Origin: Lachnospiraceae bacterium
GTDB taxonomy: Bacteria > Bacillota > Clostridia > Lachnospirales > Lachnospiraceae
Direction: 5' to 3'
DNA: 64,000 bases
NCBI GenBank assembly: GCA_017619295.1
Contig: JAFZSQ010000019.1
Coordinates: 62,001 to 126,000 of the forward strand
The position numbers and the translations under genes are program-made. Under the pieces are notes generated by a model. That model did no database searches. It saw only the letters and a program-made list of their open reading frames with translations, and was not told the DNA's origin. Shown piece by piece: positions 51,842-61,988 of the stretch (position 1 is its first letter; each line of letters starts with the position of its first letter).

Positions 51842-53159
51842 TTATCCTATACTTTCTTTGAAGCAATTTTGCATCTTTAACCTTGTCCGAAAGTGCCGTA
51901 ATTGCCTGCCTTCTAAGGTCATTGAGCATTTTGACGGGAACGAAACAATCACCTATTATTTCAACGTCTATGGACTCTAATTCGAAGTAGGAGTAGCCAA
52001 GTTTTGAAAGGCTTCTCTCCACATCTTCTTTTGATGCGGGTCTTGTCATGGAAGCCTCTATAGGATTTTCCGAAGAAACCGTAACATCAAAATCCTTATA
52101 TTTTACTTCCAGGGAAAATGGCTCCCCTACTTTACAAAAGGCCTTCATAGACACTGAAGCCTTCTTAACATCTGATAAATACTCTCTTCTGATATCGTTT
52201 AAAAGCTTATCATCTGTTGCGGAGTAAGCGGGGCTGTTAAGTGTTATCATGTCTCTGCCGTTATGCTTATGATAATAACCGCTCTGGATTTCACTCCTTA
52301 TATATAAGCTCTTCAAAAGCTTATCGTCTTCAGGAGTAATCTTCAATCTATCGCCGGAATAATAAGCATCAATGTATTTTCTGTACACTGACACAACACC
52401 GGCGGCATATTCGGCCTTCTTCATCCTTCCTTCAATCTTAAAGGAATCGATACCGGCATCCAAAAGCTCATAAATATCATATACTGTACACATATCTTTA
52501 AGAGACAAGGGGTAAGATTCACCTTTAAAGCCTTCCTTATCCTTATATGTAAAGGAATAGGGAAGTCGACAGGGTCCCGCACATCTTCCACGGTTACCGC
52601 TTCTGCCGCCTACAATACTGGAAAACAGACATTGTCCGGAATATGAGTAACACATGGCGCCGTGAATAAATGTCTCAACTTCTATTCCCGTGTCTTTAAT
52701 TGCCTTAATCTCGTCTAAAGACAATTCTCTTGCAGGAACAACTCTTACGGCACCAAGTCTTTTATAAAAGTCTACGCTTTCAGGACCTGTTACATAAGCT
52801 TGTGTAGAAACATGAATGGGCAAAAGTGGAAAGTTCTTATGAACAAAATCCATTACTCCGATGTCCTGGATAATAATACCGTCAAGACCGTTCTCATAAT
52901 AAGGCAAAAGAAAATCAAATAGTTCTCCGAATTCCTTTTCTTTTACCAGAGTGTTCAAGGTCAGATAAATCTTTTTATCCAATAAATGGGCATAGTTTAA
53001 CCCTTCAACCAACTCTTCTTCGGAAAAATTGCTTGCATATGCTCTGGCTCCAAACTTGGAACCTCCCAAATATATGGCGTCTGCTCCTGCGTTTAAGGCG
53101 CCTTTCAATGCTTCATAATCTCCTGCCGGAGCCAGCAGTTCACATCTTTGATTATTCAT
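51822..53159 (-). CDS. U32 family peptidase, N-terminal half
   Basis: A 445-residue U32 protein (LLAPAGDYEALKGALNAGADAIYLGG start). It has an iron-sulfur-type cysteine set C-x6-C-x15-C-x3-C (MCYSYSGQC...RCAGPC, about 168-195) and the signature DSFKIEGRMKKAEYAAGVV. U32 relatives such as RlhA/TrhP act in RNA hydroxylation, others are called collagenase-like; the role here is unproven. A DUF3656-like part fills the C-terminus. The SD is poor (TTAGGAT directly before ATG), only 15 nt after the zapA hairpin. Confidence 0.85.
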   Translation of the reverse strand: MNNQRCELLAPAGDYEALKGALNAGADAIYLGGSKFGARAYASNFSEEELVEGLNYAHLLDKKIYLTLNTLVKEKEFGELFDFLLPYYENGLDGIIIQDIGVMDFVHKNFPLLPIHVSTQAYVTGPESVDFYKRLGAVRVVPARELSLDEIKAIKDTGIEVETFIHGAMCYSYSGQCLFSSIVGGRSGNRGRCAGPCRLPYSFTYKDKEGFKGESYPLSLKDMCTVYDIYELLDAGIDSFKIEGRMKKAEYAAGVVSVYRKYIDAYYSGDRLKITPEDDKLLKSLYIRSEIQSGYYHKHNGRDMITLNSPAYSATDDKLLNDIRREYLSDVKKASVSMKAFCKVGEPFSLEVKYKDFDVTVSSENPIEASMTRPASKEDVERSLSKLGYSYFELESIDVEIIGDCFVPVKMLNDLRRQAITALSDKVKDAKLLQRKYRINGNVVG

Positions 53160-53164
53160 ATCCT

Positions 53165-53199
53165 AATTATAATAAAGAGTATCGCCAAGCGATACTCTT
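53165..53199 (-). terminator. terminator-like hairpin between zapA and the U32 gene
   Basis: A perfect 11-bp stem AAGAGTATCGC / GCGATACTCTT (53175-53199) with a 3-nt loop. The minus strand continues TTTATTATAATT. It lies just before the U32 start codon. Confidence 0.8.
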
Positions 53200-53205
53200 A
53201 ACTTT

Positions 53206-53607
53206 TTACTTCTTAAGTTCTGTTTCCAGTCTAACAATCTTCTTTTCTCTGTCATTGATGGAAACCTGTGCATCCTTGAGGCTCTTTTCAGTATTCTCAA
53301 GTTTAATCTGCCCTGCGATAAGTTCATGTTTCAAATCGTAAAGTTCTTTCTCCTTGGCAGCCAAATCCTCTTCCAACATCGCTATTTGCTTCTTAGCTTT
53401 GAAATAATCATCAGTAATATTGATTTGCATCAGAACATTCTTTAAATCCGAATTCTGACGTCTGTAACCTTCAACACTGTTGAATTCCTTAATCTTGCCA
53501 TTAATGTAAGAAGCAATCTTTTGGATATAATCGGGACTTTCATAACCGCTTATGGTAAAAAGCTTACCGTCTATTAACACATCCGTATCGGTTTTCATCG
53601 TTGCCAT
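53206..53607 (-). CDS. zapA: cell division protein ZapA with coiled-coil extension
   Basis: A 133-residue ZapA, which bundles FtsZ filaments. The N-terminal ZapA domain (about 1-75: DVLIDGKLFTISGYESPDYIQKIASYIN) is followed by a long charged coiled coil (about 75-133). ATG 53607 follows AGAGGT with a 9-nt gap. Monocistronic between a promoter and a hairpin. Confidence 0.88.
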   Translation of the reverse strand: MATMKTDTDVLIDGKLFTISGYESPDYIQKIASYINGKIKEFNSVEGYRRQNSDLKNVLMQINITDDYFKAKKQIAMLEEDLAAKEKELYDLKHELIAGQIKLENTEKSLKDAQVSINDREKKIVRLETELKK

Positions 53608-53648
53608 GAGATTGTTACCTCTGATTTGCATTTACTACTACAAATCTC

Positions 53649-53677
53649 ATTTTATACTATATGTGTACTTTTATCAA
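53649..53677 (-). promoter_or_regulatory. zapA promoter
   Basis: Minus strand TTGATA (53677-53672), a 17-bp spacer and TAAAAT (53654-53649). Confidence 0.7.
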
Positions 53678-53701
53678 CACCCAAACACTAGGTCTTGTAA
53701 A

Positions 53702-54700
53702 TTATTCAGGCTTAGCAATTCCAAAATGAGAATAGGCCAAATCATTAACAACACGGCCTCTTGGAGTCCTGTTCAAAAAGCCGTTCATAATAAGGTAAGG
53801 CTCATATACATCTTCAATTGTGCCGGCATCCTCTCCCGTTGCAGCAGATAAAGTATCAAGACCCACAGGGCCTCCTGCAAACTTATGGATGATAGTCATG
53901 ATAATATTTCTGTCAATATGATCAAGTCCCAGCTTATCAACATCCATAAGGTCGAGAGCCTTATTGGCAACTTCCAAAGTAATATCACCCTCATATTTAA
54001 CCTGGGCAAAATCTCTCACTCTCTTAAGCATTCTGTTGGCAAGCCTTGGGGTTCCTCTGCTTCTTCTTGCTATTTCTGCCGCACCCGATTCATCAATCTT
54101 AACGCCAAGAATCTTGGCGGAATGCATAACAATCCGGGTAAGCTCATCCACGTTATAAAACTCAAGTCTATGAATTACGCCAAATCGGTCTCTTAAAGGT
54201 GCCGTCAAAAGACCGGCTCTTGTAGTTGCCCCGACCAAAGTAAAATGAGGTAAATCGAGTCTTATGGATTTAGCTCCCGCACCTTTGCCTATCATAATAT
54301 CAATGGCAAAATCCTCCATCGCAGGATATAAAACTTCCTCAACCTGCCGGTTCAGACGGTGTATCTCATCGATAAATAAAACATCACCCTCCTGGAGATT
54401 ATTGAGAATGGCAGCCATATCCCCGGGCTTCTCGATGGCAGGACCGCTTGTAATCTTGATGTTTACACCCATTTCATTGGCGATAATGCAAGCAAGTGTG
54501 GTCTTTCCAAGTCCCGGAGGGCCATAAAGCAGTACGTGATCAAGGGAATCCTTTCTCATTTTGGCCGCTTCTATGTAGACCTTTAAATTCTCCTTGGCCT
54601 TGGCCTGTCCGATATAGTCCTTGAAAAGCTTAGGCCTTAAGGTTCCTTCTATTTTGATATCTTCTTCGGTAAAATTGGTCTCAATGGTTCGTCTTTCCAT
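53702..54700 (-). CDS. ruvB: Holliday junction branch migration ATPase RuvB
   Basis: A 332-residue AAA+ motor with Walker [10 protein letters not shown], Walker [10 protein letters not shown], sensor [18 protein letters not shown] and a C-terminal winged helix ([16 protein letters not shown]). ATG 54700 follows GGAG with 6 nt. The longer TTG start lies in the SD. Works with RuvA, encoded 21 nt upstream. Confidence 0.97.
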   Translation of the reverse strand: MERRTIETNFTEEDIKIEGTLRPKLFKDYIGQAKAKENLKVYIEAAKMRKDSLDHVLLYGPPGLGKTTLACIIANEMGVNIKITSGPAIEKPGDMAAILNNLQEGDVLFIDEIHRLNRQVEEVLYPAMEDFAIDIMIGKGAGAKSIRLDLPHFTLVGATTRAGLLTAPLRDRFGVIHRLEFYNVDELTRIVMHSAKILGVKIDESGAAEIARRSRGTPRLANRMLKRVRDFAQVKYEGDITLEVANKALDLMDVDKLGLDHIDRNIIMTIIHKFAGGPVGLDTLSAATGEDAGTIEDVYEPYLIMNGFLNRTPRGRVVNDLAYSHFGIAKPE

Positions 54701-54721
54701 ATCTGTCTCCAAAGTAGAAAT

Positions 54722-55321
54722 TTAAAACATGTTTTTTAATGCTGCCTTAAGCAACGCCTCGCTGTCTAATGATGCAGCATCTTCAACCTTATTTACGGCC
54801 TTTAATGCATCAGATGCCGAGTAGCCAAGGGCTGTCAGGGCTTCTATGGCTTCCTTCTTACTGTTGTCAATCTCACCGCTTGCCGAAGAAGTTTCAGTCT
54901 TAAAGAAGGAAATCTCATCGGATTTCACCTTGTCTTTGAGCTCAAGAATAAGTCTTTCAGCCGTTTTGGGACCTATGCCGTTTGCTTTGGAAATGGACTT
55001 TGCATCTCCGCTTATGATTGCAATCCTCAGTGAATCCGAATCAAAAGCGGAAAGAATGGCCAATCCGGCTTTGGGACCTACGCCATTAACCGATATACAG
55101 CGCATAAACATAAGGAGATCATCTCTTGTAAGAAATCCAAACAGCGTAAAAGCATCCTCTCTCACTGCCAGATAGGTATAAACCTTTACTTCGGCTCCCA
55201 TGGGCGGTAATGAATCAATTACGCTTGATGGAACCTGGATGTTATATCCCACTCCGGAAGCTTCCACAACAACGCTTTCTTCATCATAATCACTTAATAT
55301 ACCCTTAATGTAAGAAATCAT
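54722..55321 (-). CDS. ruvA: Holliday junction DNA helicase RuvA
   Basis: A 199-residue junction-recognition subunit. The OB-fold N-terminus is MISYIKGILSDYDEESVVVEASGVGYNI. Helix-hairpin-helix repeats (VNGVGPKAGLAILSAF, ANGIGPKTAERLILELKDK) and a C-terminal RuvB-contact domain (IEALTALGYSASDALKAV) follow. ATG 55321 overlaps the upstream stop (ATGA) and follows GGAGAG. Confidence 0.96.
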   Translation of the reverse strand: MISYIKGILSDYDEESVVVEASGVGYNIQVPSSVIDSLPPMGAEVKVYTYLAVREDAFTLFGFLTRDDLLMFMRCISVNGVGPKAGLAILSAFDSDSLRIAIISGDAKSISKANGIGPKTAERLILELKDKVKSDEISFFKTETSSASGEIDNSKKEAIEALTALGYSASDALKAVNKVEDAASLDSEALLKAALKNMF

Positions 55322-55827
55322 GCTTCTCTCCATTTAACTAAGTATTTTGAATATCTGTTTATAATTGTATTTCCGATAACTCCTATAAGCAAACCGGTCA
55401 AAAGTCCGGATAATAAAAGATAAGGGAAATAAAAGGCGAAAATGTCGGTTTTAACAATAAATGAAGCCACCATAAGCTGACCCATATTATGAACAATACC
55501 TCCTAAGGAGCTGACTCCGATGGGGGAAAACCGGTTAAATCTCTTCAATAAATACATACATAAGAAGGAAAGCGTTCCTCCTGCGAAGGCATATATCATT
55601 GATGATAAGGAGCCAAACATAAAACCAACAAGGATAATCCTGGCCATTGAAACAATAAAGGCTTCCTTAGGCATGTCCAAATATAAAATAATTAAGATTA
55701 TCAGATTGGCCAGCCCCAATTTGATGCCCGGTATCCCAAAGCCAAAGGGGATAAGGGTCTCAATATAGGATAAAACAAGAGCAATGCAAAGGGCAAAGCC
55801 CAAAAACACAATTCTTTTCGTCTTCAT
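55318..55827 (-). CDS. Gx transporter family / heptaprenyl diphosphate synthase component I-like membrane protein
   Basis: A 169-residue protein with about five hydrophobic segments. It carries the Hpre_diP_synt_I family pattern (ETLIPFGFGIPGIKLGLANLI, GGIVHNMGQLMVASFIV). Despite the family name, the layout resembles small ECF-type substrate-binding membrane proteins. Co-transcribed with the NusG-II gene (2-nt gap) and ruvA. Confidence 0.82.
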   Translation of the reverse strand: MKTKRIVFLGFALCIALVLSYIETLIPFGFGIPGIKLGLANLIILIILYLDMPKEAFIVSMARIILVGFMFGSLSSMIYAFAGGTLSFLCMYLLKRFNRFSPIGVSSLGGIVHNMGQLMVASFIVKTDIFAFYFPYLLLSGLLTGLLIGVIGNTIINRYSKYLVKWREA

Positions 55828-55829
55828 AA

Positions 55830-56210
55830 CTAATAAGTAATGGAATCAAGGTCCGTATTGTCTTCCGAATTCACTTCCACAATGAGTTTATGAGGAAGGC
55901 AGACAATCTTTTCGCCCTTCTTACTGATTTCTCCCTGTTTAACGCAGCTGCAATCCGGGCAATCTGCATCTGAAACAGATATATTACCGTCTTTGACGGA
56001 GATTATATTGTACCCAAGATCTGTTTCGATTCTAAATTCTGTGTTCTCATCGAGATTAAATGTATAAATTTGCCCGTTAGAATCAGTAACTGTTGCGATT
56101 TGGCCTCCACCCTTTCGATTTCCGAGGAACACAAGCAAAACTCCCAAAATCAGGGCTGCGGCAATCAATATGAAATCATTAACATATCTTTTATCCCTGG
56201 AAAGGCTCAT
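55830..56210 (-). CDS. NusG domain II-containing protein
   Basis: A 126-residue protein with one N-terminal membrane segment (about 13-30) and a NusG_II domain outside (DCPDCSCVKQG, then KIVCLPHKLIVEV). It is commonly paired with the HepS-I-like gene and linked to envelope redox or quinone/FAD systems; the function is not established. ATG 56210 follows GGAG. It overlaps the phosphatase gene by 20 nt. Confidence 0.84.
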   Translation of the reverse strand: MSLSRDKRYVNDFILIAAALILGVLLVFLGNRKGGGQIATVTDSNGQIYTFNLDENTEFRIETDLGYNIISVKDGNISVSDADCPDCSCVKQGEISKKGEKIVCLPHKLIVEVNSEDNTDLDSITY

Positions 56211-56916
56211 AAAATACTCCGGAATCGGAAACAGGCTCCTCCATTGCGCGCAAATGTGAAGTATCTCCAATCATCTGTGCTCTAAACTGCGCAATCTCAC
56301 CGTCTCTCTCCTCTGTTCCTATGACAGTAACGCCTGTAGGCGGAAGATAAATTGCCTGCCAAAGTACAGAAGGCGAAATGCCAAACAAATGGCCCATTAC
56401 CAAAAGGGAAACTCCCAGATGGCAAAAAATAACTATTGTAGATTCTTTACTCTTTGGGGATTCTTTAAGGATCCGATAATTGTTCCCATCTCTCTCATAA
56501 CCATATTCCTTAAGAAGGTTGTCAAACTGCGAAAAAACTTCAAGTGCAGCACTTTTCACCTCAGGATTGGTTCTAAGTGTGGGAGCATCATACCAGTTGT
56601 CTTTATCAAAGAACTCTGGCTCGTTAAAGAAATGAACCGGAAAGAAATTCCAAGGGACATTATCCCTTCCTAAAATCTCGTTGTAAACATGGTGGTCAAA
56701 TTCGGTTATCCAGGGAAGCTCCACCGCCTCTTTCCCAAGGGCCTTAAGACAAGGATCAGCCGTCTGTTTGGCTCTTAATAAGGGGGAAACATAAATGTCG
56801 TCAACCTTCCAGTCTTTCACCCTTAATGCCAGACAGGCTGCCTCTTTTACACCCTTTTCTGTGATGGAACCCTTCTCGTAAGAAGGCTCCGCGTGTCTGA
56901 TAAATATAATTTTCAT
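56191..56916 (-). CDS. histidine phosphatase family protein
   Basis: A 241-residue phosphoglycerate-mutase-like phosphatase. RHAEPSYEKG carries the phospho-accepting His (about 7). YVSPLLRAKQTA follows, and CHLGVSLLV contains the second His (about 167). Substrate unknown. SD AAAGGAG. Confidence 0.84.
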   Translation of the reverse strand: MKIIFIRHAEPSYEKGSITEKGVKEAACLALRVKDWKVDDIYVSPLLRAKQTADPCLKALGKEAVELPWITEFDHHVYNEILGRDNVPWNFFPVHFFNEPEFFDKDNWYDAPTLRTNPEVKSAALEVFSQFDNLLKEYGYERDGNNYRILKESPKSKESTIVIFCHLGVSLLVMGHLFGISPSVLWQAIYLPPTGVTVIGTEERDGEIAQFRAQMIGDTSHLRAMEEPVSDSGVFYEPFQG

Positions 56917-56955
56917 TAGAATTCTCCTTTGAAAATTATATTATCATATTCCGAA

Positions 56956-58344
56956 CTAATGTTCCACAATTACTTGCTCACTGTTTCGCATCTTTCTTCT
57001 GATAACTATGCTGAAACAAATGAAATGAGTTATGAATGTTACGGTCCATGTTATGGGATATGACATAAACAAAACATCCAATGTATGGAATTTGGCAAAA
57101 ACAGTATATATCCAAATTACTCTAAGTCCACAGGCTCCGGCCAGGGAAACAATCATAGGCATTACAGTATAGCCCATTCCCCTTAAAGTTCCTGTCATAA
57201 CGTCCATAAGGCCGCACAAAAGATAAAGTGTACAGATATATAATATTCTGATTTCACCGTAGGCAATAACATTGGGATCTTTTGTATATATTCTTAATAA
57301 AGGATTGGCGAATAGAACGCATCCGTCTCCGAAAATAATGCCGACTACAGCAACAAGACCAAGGCAATACCACATAATCTTCTTAATTCGTTTGTAATTA
57401 TGGGTTCCGTAATTCTGACTTGAAAAGCTTAATGCGGCCTGGTATACACTGGTCATCGCTGTATAAACGAAGTCCTCTAGGTTAGCACCTGCAGTAGAGC
57501 CCGCCACTGCCACCGAGCCAAATGAGTTGATTGATGATTGAATCAAAACATTTGAAATCGAGAAAACACAACCCTGAAGTCCGGATGGAATTCCAAATTT
57601 CATCATCTTTCCAAAGATGTCTTTGGAAAACTTAAGGTTCTTAAGATCAAGGCTATAGCTTGTATCAAGTCTGAAAAGAAGCCTTACTATGAGAATTGTA
57701 GCAACAGTTTGAGATATAACTGTGGCAAGTGCCACACCGGCAACGTCCCACTCCAGAACAACAACAAAGAAAAGATTTAAAACTACGTTTACAACGCCTG
57801 ACAACGTCAGATAATATAGAGGTCTTTTGGTATCTCCCACCGCCCTTAAAACTGCGGCAAAATAAGTAAATATCAGCTGAGCAGGCATACCGGCAAAGTA
57901 AATTTGCATATAAAGAACAGCCTGATCAAGAACATCTTCAGGCGTACTCATCATTATTAACATTGGTCTGGAGAAAAATAATCCGACAAAAATAAGAAGA
58001 ATGCCACCAAAAAAAGCTGTATAAAGAGATGTGGAAACTGTCTCTTTAACATCTTTTTCGGATCCGCATCCATAGAACCTTGCCACCAAAACGTTGGTTC
58101 CAGTGGCAAGACCCCAGAATAAATTCAATAAAAGACAAACTAATGAGCCTGTGGCTCCTACTGCCGCCAAAGCGGTGTTGCCGGCAAATCTGCCCACAAC
58201 AACAATATCAGCGGCGTTAAATAAAAGCTGTAATATTCCCTGAAGCAATACAGGAATCGAAAAGACAATCAGCTTCGATAAAATCGGGCCGTTACACATA
58301 TCAATTTCGTATTTATCGGCCTTTTTGAGTTTTGCTTCAGACAT
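56956..58344 (-). CDS. MATE family efflux transporter
   Basis: A 462-residue polytopic transporter with about twelve hydrophobic segments. The MATE pattern is present (PVLLQGILQLLFNAADIVVVGRFAG near the N-terminus, and the pseudo-repeat GIPSGLQGCVFSISNVLIQSS about 250). Exports cationic compounds by ion antiport in known members. Starts 12 nt after leuD, so it shares the leuCD transcript. Confidence 0.9.
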   Translation of the reverse strand: MSEAKLKKADKYEIDMCNGPILSKLIVFSIPVLLQGILQLLFNAADIVVVGRFAGNTALAAVGATGSLVCLLLNLFWGLATGTNVLVARFYGCGSEKDVKETVSTSLYTAFFGGILLIFVGLFFSRPMLIMMSTPEDVLDQAVLYMQIYFAGMPAQLIFTYFAAVLRAVGDTKRPLYYLTLSGVVNVVLNLFFVVVLEWDVAGVALATVISQTVATILIVRLLFRLDTSYSLDLKNLKFSKDIFGKMMKFGIPSGLQGCVFSISNVLIQSSINSFGSVAVAGSTAGANLEDFVYTAMTSVYQAALSFSSQNYGTHNYKRIKKIMWYCLGLVAVVGIIFGDGCVLFANPLLRIYTKDPNVIAYGEIRILYICTLYLLCGLMDVMTGTLRGMGYTVMPMIVSLAGACGLRVIWIYTVFAKFHTLDVLFMSYPITWTVTFITHFICFSIVIRRKMRNSEQVIVEH

Positions 58345-58356
58345 ATTTTAGCCTTT

Positions 58357-58842
58357 CTATTTTTGATTCACGTAGTTTACAAGGCCTTCTGCCTTAATAA
58401 TCTTTTGCATGAATTCGGGGAAAGGCTGTCCCTTAAATGATTGACCTGTTGTATTGTCAACAATCTCACCGGTATCGAAGTTGACTTTGACTTCATCGCC
58501 TTCGTTAATTGCCTTCGCTGCCTCGGGACACTCCACAATGGGAAGTCCTATGTTAATGGCATTTCGATAGAAAATTCTCGCAAAGGTTGGTGCGATAACG
58601 CAGCTTACTCCTGCAGCCTTAATGGCTATCGGAGCATGTTCTCTTGATGAACCGCAGCCAAAGTTCTTGCCGGCAACAATAATATCGCCTTTATTGACCT
58701 TTTTAACGAAATCCTTGTCAATATCTTCCATGGCATGGGTTGCAAGTTCAGCAGGGTCTGATGAATTAAGGTAACGAGCAGGAATTATTACATCCGTGTC
58801 CACATTCTCACCATACTTAAAAACTTTACCTAATGCTTCCAT
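58357..58842 (-). CDS. leuD: 3-isopropylmalate dehydratase small subunit
   Basis: A 161-residue swivel subunit of isopropylmalate isomerase. Motifs: [35 protein letters not shown] and a late [11 protein letters not shown]. The short length is the archaeal/clostridial LeuD form that pairs with the 420-residue LeuC type. SD AGGGGGG. Confidence 0.93.
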   Translation of the reverse strand: MEALGKVFKYGENVDTDVIIPARYLNSSDPAELATHAMEDIDKDFVKKVNKGDIIVAGKNFGCGSSREHAPIAIKAAGVSCVIAPTFARIFYRNAINIGLPIVECPEAAKAINEGDEVKVNFDTGEIVDNTTGQSFKGQPFPEFMQKIIKAEGLVNYVNQK

Positions 58843-58853
58843 CTTCTATCCCC

Positions 58854-60125
58854 CTATTCAGTTGTCAATTTATCGGGCGATGTAATATAGCCCGTAAGTG
58901 CGCTGGCTGCAGCCACATAAGGGCTTGCCAGATATACTTCAGAGTCCACGTGTCCCATTCTTCCCACAAAGTTTCTGTTTGTGGTGGAAACACATCTTTC
59001 TCCCGCTGCAAGAACACCCATATAGCCTCCAAGGCAGGGTCCGCAGGTAGGAGTGCTAACAACACAGCCTGCTTTAATAAAGGTCTCTGTAAGGCCTTCT
59101 TTAATAGACTGCATATAAATATCCTGAGTTGCGGGAAGAATAATGGCTCTTATGCCCTTCTTAATGTGCTTACCCTTAAGAACTTCGGCTGCCGCTCTCA
59201 AATCTTCAATTCTTCCGTTGGTACAGGAACCGATAACCACCTGATCAATCTTTACTTCTTCAGTGATTTCATCAATGGTCTTGGTATTCTCAGGCAAATG
59301 GGGAAATGCAACAGTGGGACGAAGACTTGATAAATCTATCTCGTACACTTCATCATACTCAGCATCCGCATCCGCTTCGTAGACCTTATAAGGTCTTGTG
59401 GAATGTTCCTTCATATATGCGACGGTCAAATCATCAACGGGGAAAATGCCGTTTTTACCGCCTGCTTCTATAGCCATATTTGCTATTGCAAATCTGTCAT
59501 CCATTGAAAGAGCCTTAACACCCTCTCCAACGAATTCCATAGACTTATAAAGGGCTCCGTCTACGCCAATCTTACCAATAATATGAAGAATAACGTCCTT
59601 ACCGGAAACATATTTTGGGAGTTTACCCTTCAAAACAAACTTAATAGCCGAAGGAACCTTAAACCAAGCCTTACCTGTAGCCATTCCTGCGGCCATATCT
59701 GTGCTTCCCACACCTGTGGAAAAAGCACCGAGTGCTCCGTATGTGCATGTATGTGAATCTGCACCGATAATAACATCGCCTGCAACAGTTAAGCCTTTTT
59801 CAGGCAAAAGGGCATGTTCAATACCCATCTCCCCGACTTCAAAATAATTGGTAATATCATACTTATGAGCAAACTCTCTTACGCACTTGCAATGCTCAGC
59901 AGATTTAATATCCTTATTAGGGACAAAGTGATCGGGAACCAGGGCAATTTTATCCTTGTCAAAGACACCCTCAGTCTTCATTTTGTCCATCTCTTTAATG
60001 GCAACAGGACTGGTAATGTCATTACCGAGAACCAAATCCAAATCAGCTTCAATAAGCTGACCCGCTACCACCTTATCGAGTCCCGCATGGGCTGCAAGAA
60101 TCTTTTGTGTCATAGTCATTCCCAT
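58854..60125 (-). CDS. leuC: 3-isopropylmalate dehydratase large subunit
   Basis: A 423-residue aconitase-family subunit with a [4Fe-4S] cluster: Cys in [12 protein letters not shown] and TCGPCLGG, and the [12 protein letters not shown] end signature. [13 protein letters not shown] binds substrate. ATG 60125, 8 nt after GGAG, is the best start. Converts 2- to 3-isopropylmalate with LeuD in leucine synthesis; leuA and leuB are not in the window. Confidence 0.94.
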   Translation of the reverse strand: MGMTMTQKILAAHAGLDKVVAGQLIEADLDLVLGNDITSPVAIKEMDKMKTEGVFDKDKIALVPDHFVPNKDIKSAEHCKCVREFAHKYDITNYFEVGEMGIEHALLPEKGLTVAGDVIIGADSHTCTYGALGAFSTGVGSTDMAAGMATGKAWFKVPSAIKFVLKGKLPKYVSGKDVILHIIGKIGVDGALYKSMEFVGEGVKALSMDDRFAIANMAIEAGGKNGIFPVDDLTVAYMKEHSTRPYKVYEADADAEYDEVYEIDLSSLRPTVAFPHLPENTKTIDEITEEVKIDQVVIGSCTNGRIEDLRAAAEVLKGKHIKKGIRAIILPATQDIYMQSIKEGLTETFIKAGCVVSTPTCGPCLGGYMGVLAAGERCVSTTNRNFVGRMGHVDSEVYLASPYVAAASALTGYITSPDKLTTE

Positions 60126-60145
60126 AACATAAACTCCTTTTCCCA

Positions 60146-60217
60146 CGCTTGAAAGAGAAATACGTTTTGAAATTTTCTTTCCAAGCGAATTATATCATTT
60201 TAAAATTTTATTTTCAA
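60146..60217 (-). promoter_or_regulatory. leuC promoter and structured leader
   Basis: Minus strand TTGAAA (60217-60212), a 17-bp spacer and TATAAT (60194-60189). The transcript would open with a hairpin (arms at about 60187-60176 and 60156-60146, on the plus strand CGCTTGAAAGA and TCTTTCCAAGCG), ending just before the SD of leuC. Confidence 0.7.
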
Positions 60218-60235
60218 CAATAATAAGTCATTAGT

Positions 60236-60273
60236 TTAAATAAGAGGTTGTACTAAGTATGTACAACCTCTTA
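60236..60273 (-). terminator. terminator after ilvC
   Basis: A perfect 13-bp inverted repeat TAAGAGGTTGTAC / GTACAACCTCTTA (60241-60253 and 60261-60273) with a 7-nt loop. A modest TTTAAAC tail follows on the minus strand. Confidence 0.78.
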
Positions 60274-60285
60274 CGGAAAACTTTC

Positions 60286-61326
<1,041 letters not shown>

Positions 61327-61362
61327 TTATCATTTAATAAGTTTTAACTTAAAAGTTACTGA

Positions 61363-61863
61363 TTAATCTAAAAATGTAACGTTCTCAATTCCTCTTCCAA
61401 GACCTGCGATACCGGTTCTAGCAAGTTCAAGGATTTCATAGCCTTCAAGAAGTGCCAGGAAAGCATCAATCTTCTGTGAAGACCCAGTCATCTCGATAAT
61501 GAGGCTCTCAGGGCTCACATCTTCAATGGTTGCCTTGAAAATTTCGGAAAGAGAAATAACATTCTGTCTGCTTGAAATGTCAGCTCTTACTTTTATAAGA
61601 GCAAGCTCGCTGAAAACTGAATCATCGGGCTTAAGCTCTTTCACATCTCTCACATCAACAAGTTTCTCAACCTGTTTTCTAATCTGGATTAAAACGTCAT
61701 CCTCACCGCTGGTAACAATAGTAATTCTTGTATATTTGGGATCTGCTGTCTGTCCCGCGGTAATACTCTCGATATTATAGCCTCTTCTTGTGAACAATCC
61801 TGAAATTCTGCTTAGTACACCGGGAGTGTTGTCAACAAGAAGCTGAAATACTTTCTTTTTCAC
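61363..61863 (-). CDS. ilvN: acetolactate synthase small subunit (copy 1)
   Basis: A 166-residue regulatory subunit. The ACT domain (LVDNTPGVLSRISGLFTRRGYNIESIT, residues about 9-35) binds the valine-type effector in known members. The C-terminal domain ends TGIAGLGRG. GTG start with GAGGT SD. Lies downstream of a second, related small-subunit gene and has its own promoter. Confidence 0.93.
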   Translation of the reverse strand: MKKKVFQLLVDNTPGVLSRISGLFTRRGYNIESITAGQTADPKYTRITIVTSGEDDVLIQIRKQVEKLVDVRDVKELKPDDSVFSELALIKVRADISSRQNVISLSEIFKATIEDVSPESLIIEMTGSSQKIDAFLALLEGYEILELARTGIAGLGRGIENVTFLD

Positions 61864-61952
61864 TATTTATACCTCACAAATAATATATCCTAATATGCAT
61901 TATACCTTGAGGGTATGGAAATCATACTATTTTTGTTTTGCAAGTTTTGATT

Positions 61953-61981
61953 ATTGTACTCTTATATAAATGCAAAGTCAA
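61953..61981 (-). promoter_or_regulatory. promoter between the two acetolactate synthase small-subunit genes
   Basis: Minus strand TTGACT (61981-61976), a 17-bp spacer and TACAAT (61958-61953). A second TATAAT at 61904-61899 lacks a good -35. TTGAGGGT (61907-61914) and ACCCTCAA (61981-61988) could pair across the region. Confidence 0.65.
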
Positions 61982-61988
61982 CCCTCAA

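Noticed and set aside
61907..61988. T-box or riboswitch between the acetolactate synthase small-subunit genes
   Set aside because: Only an 8-bp TTGAGGGT/ACCCTCAA pairing about 66 nt apart and no T-box consensus; a promoter explains the gap.
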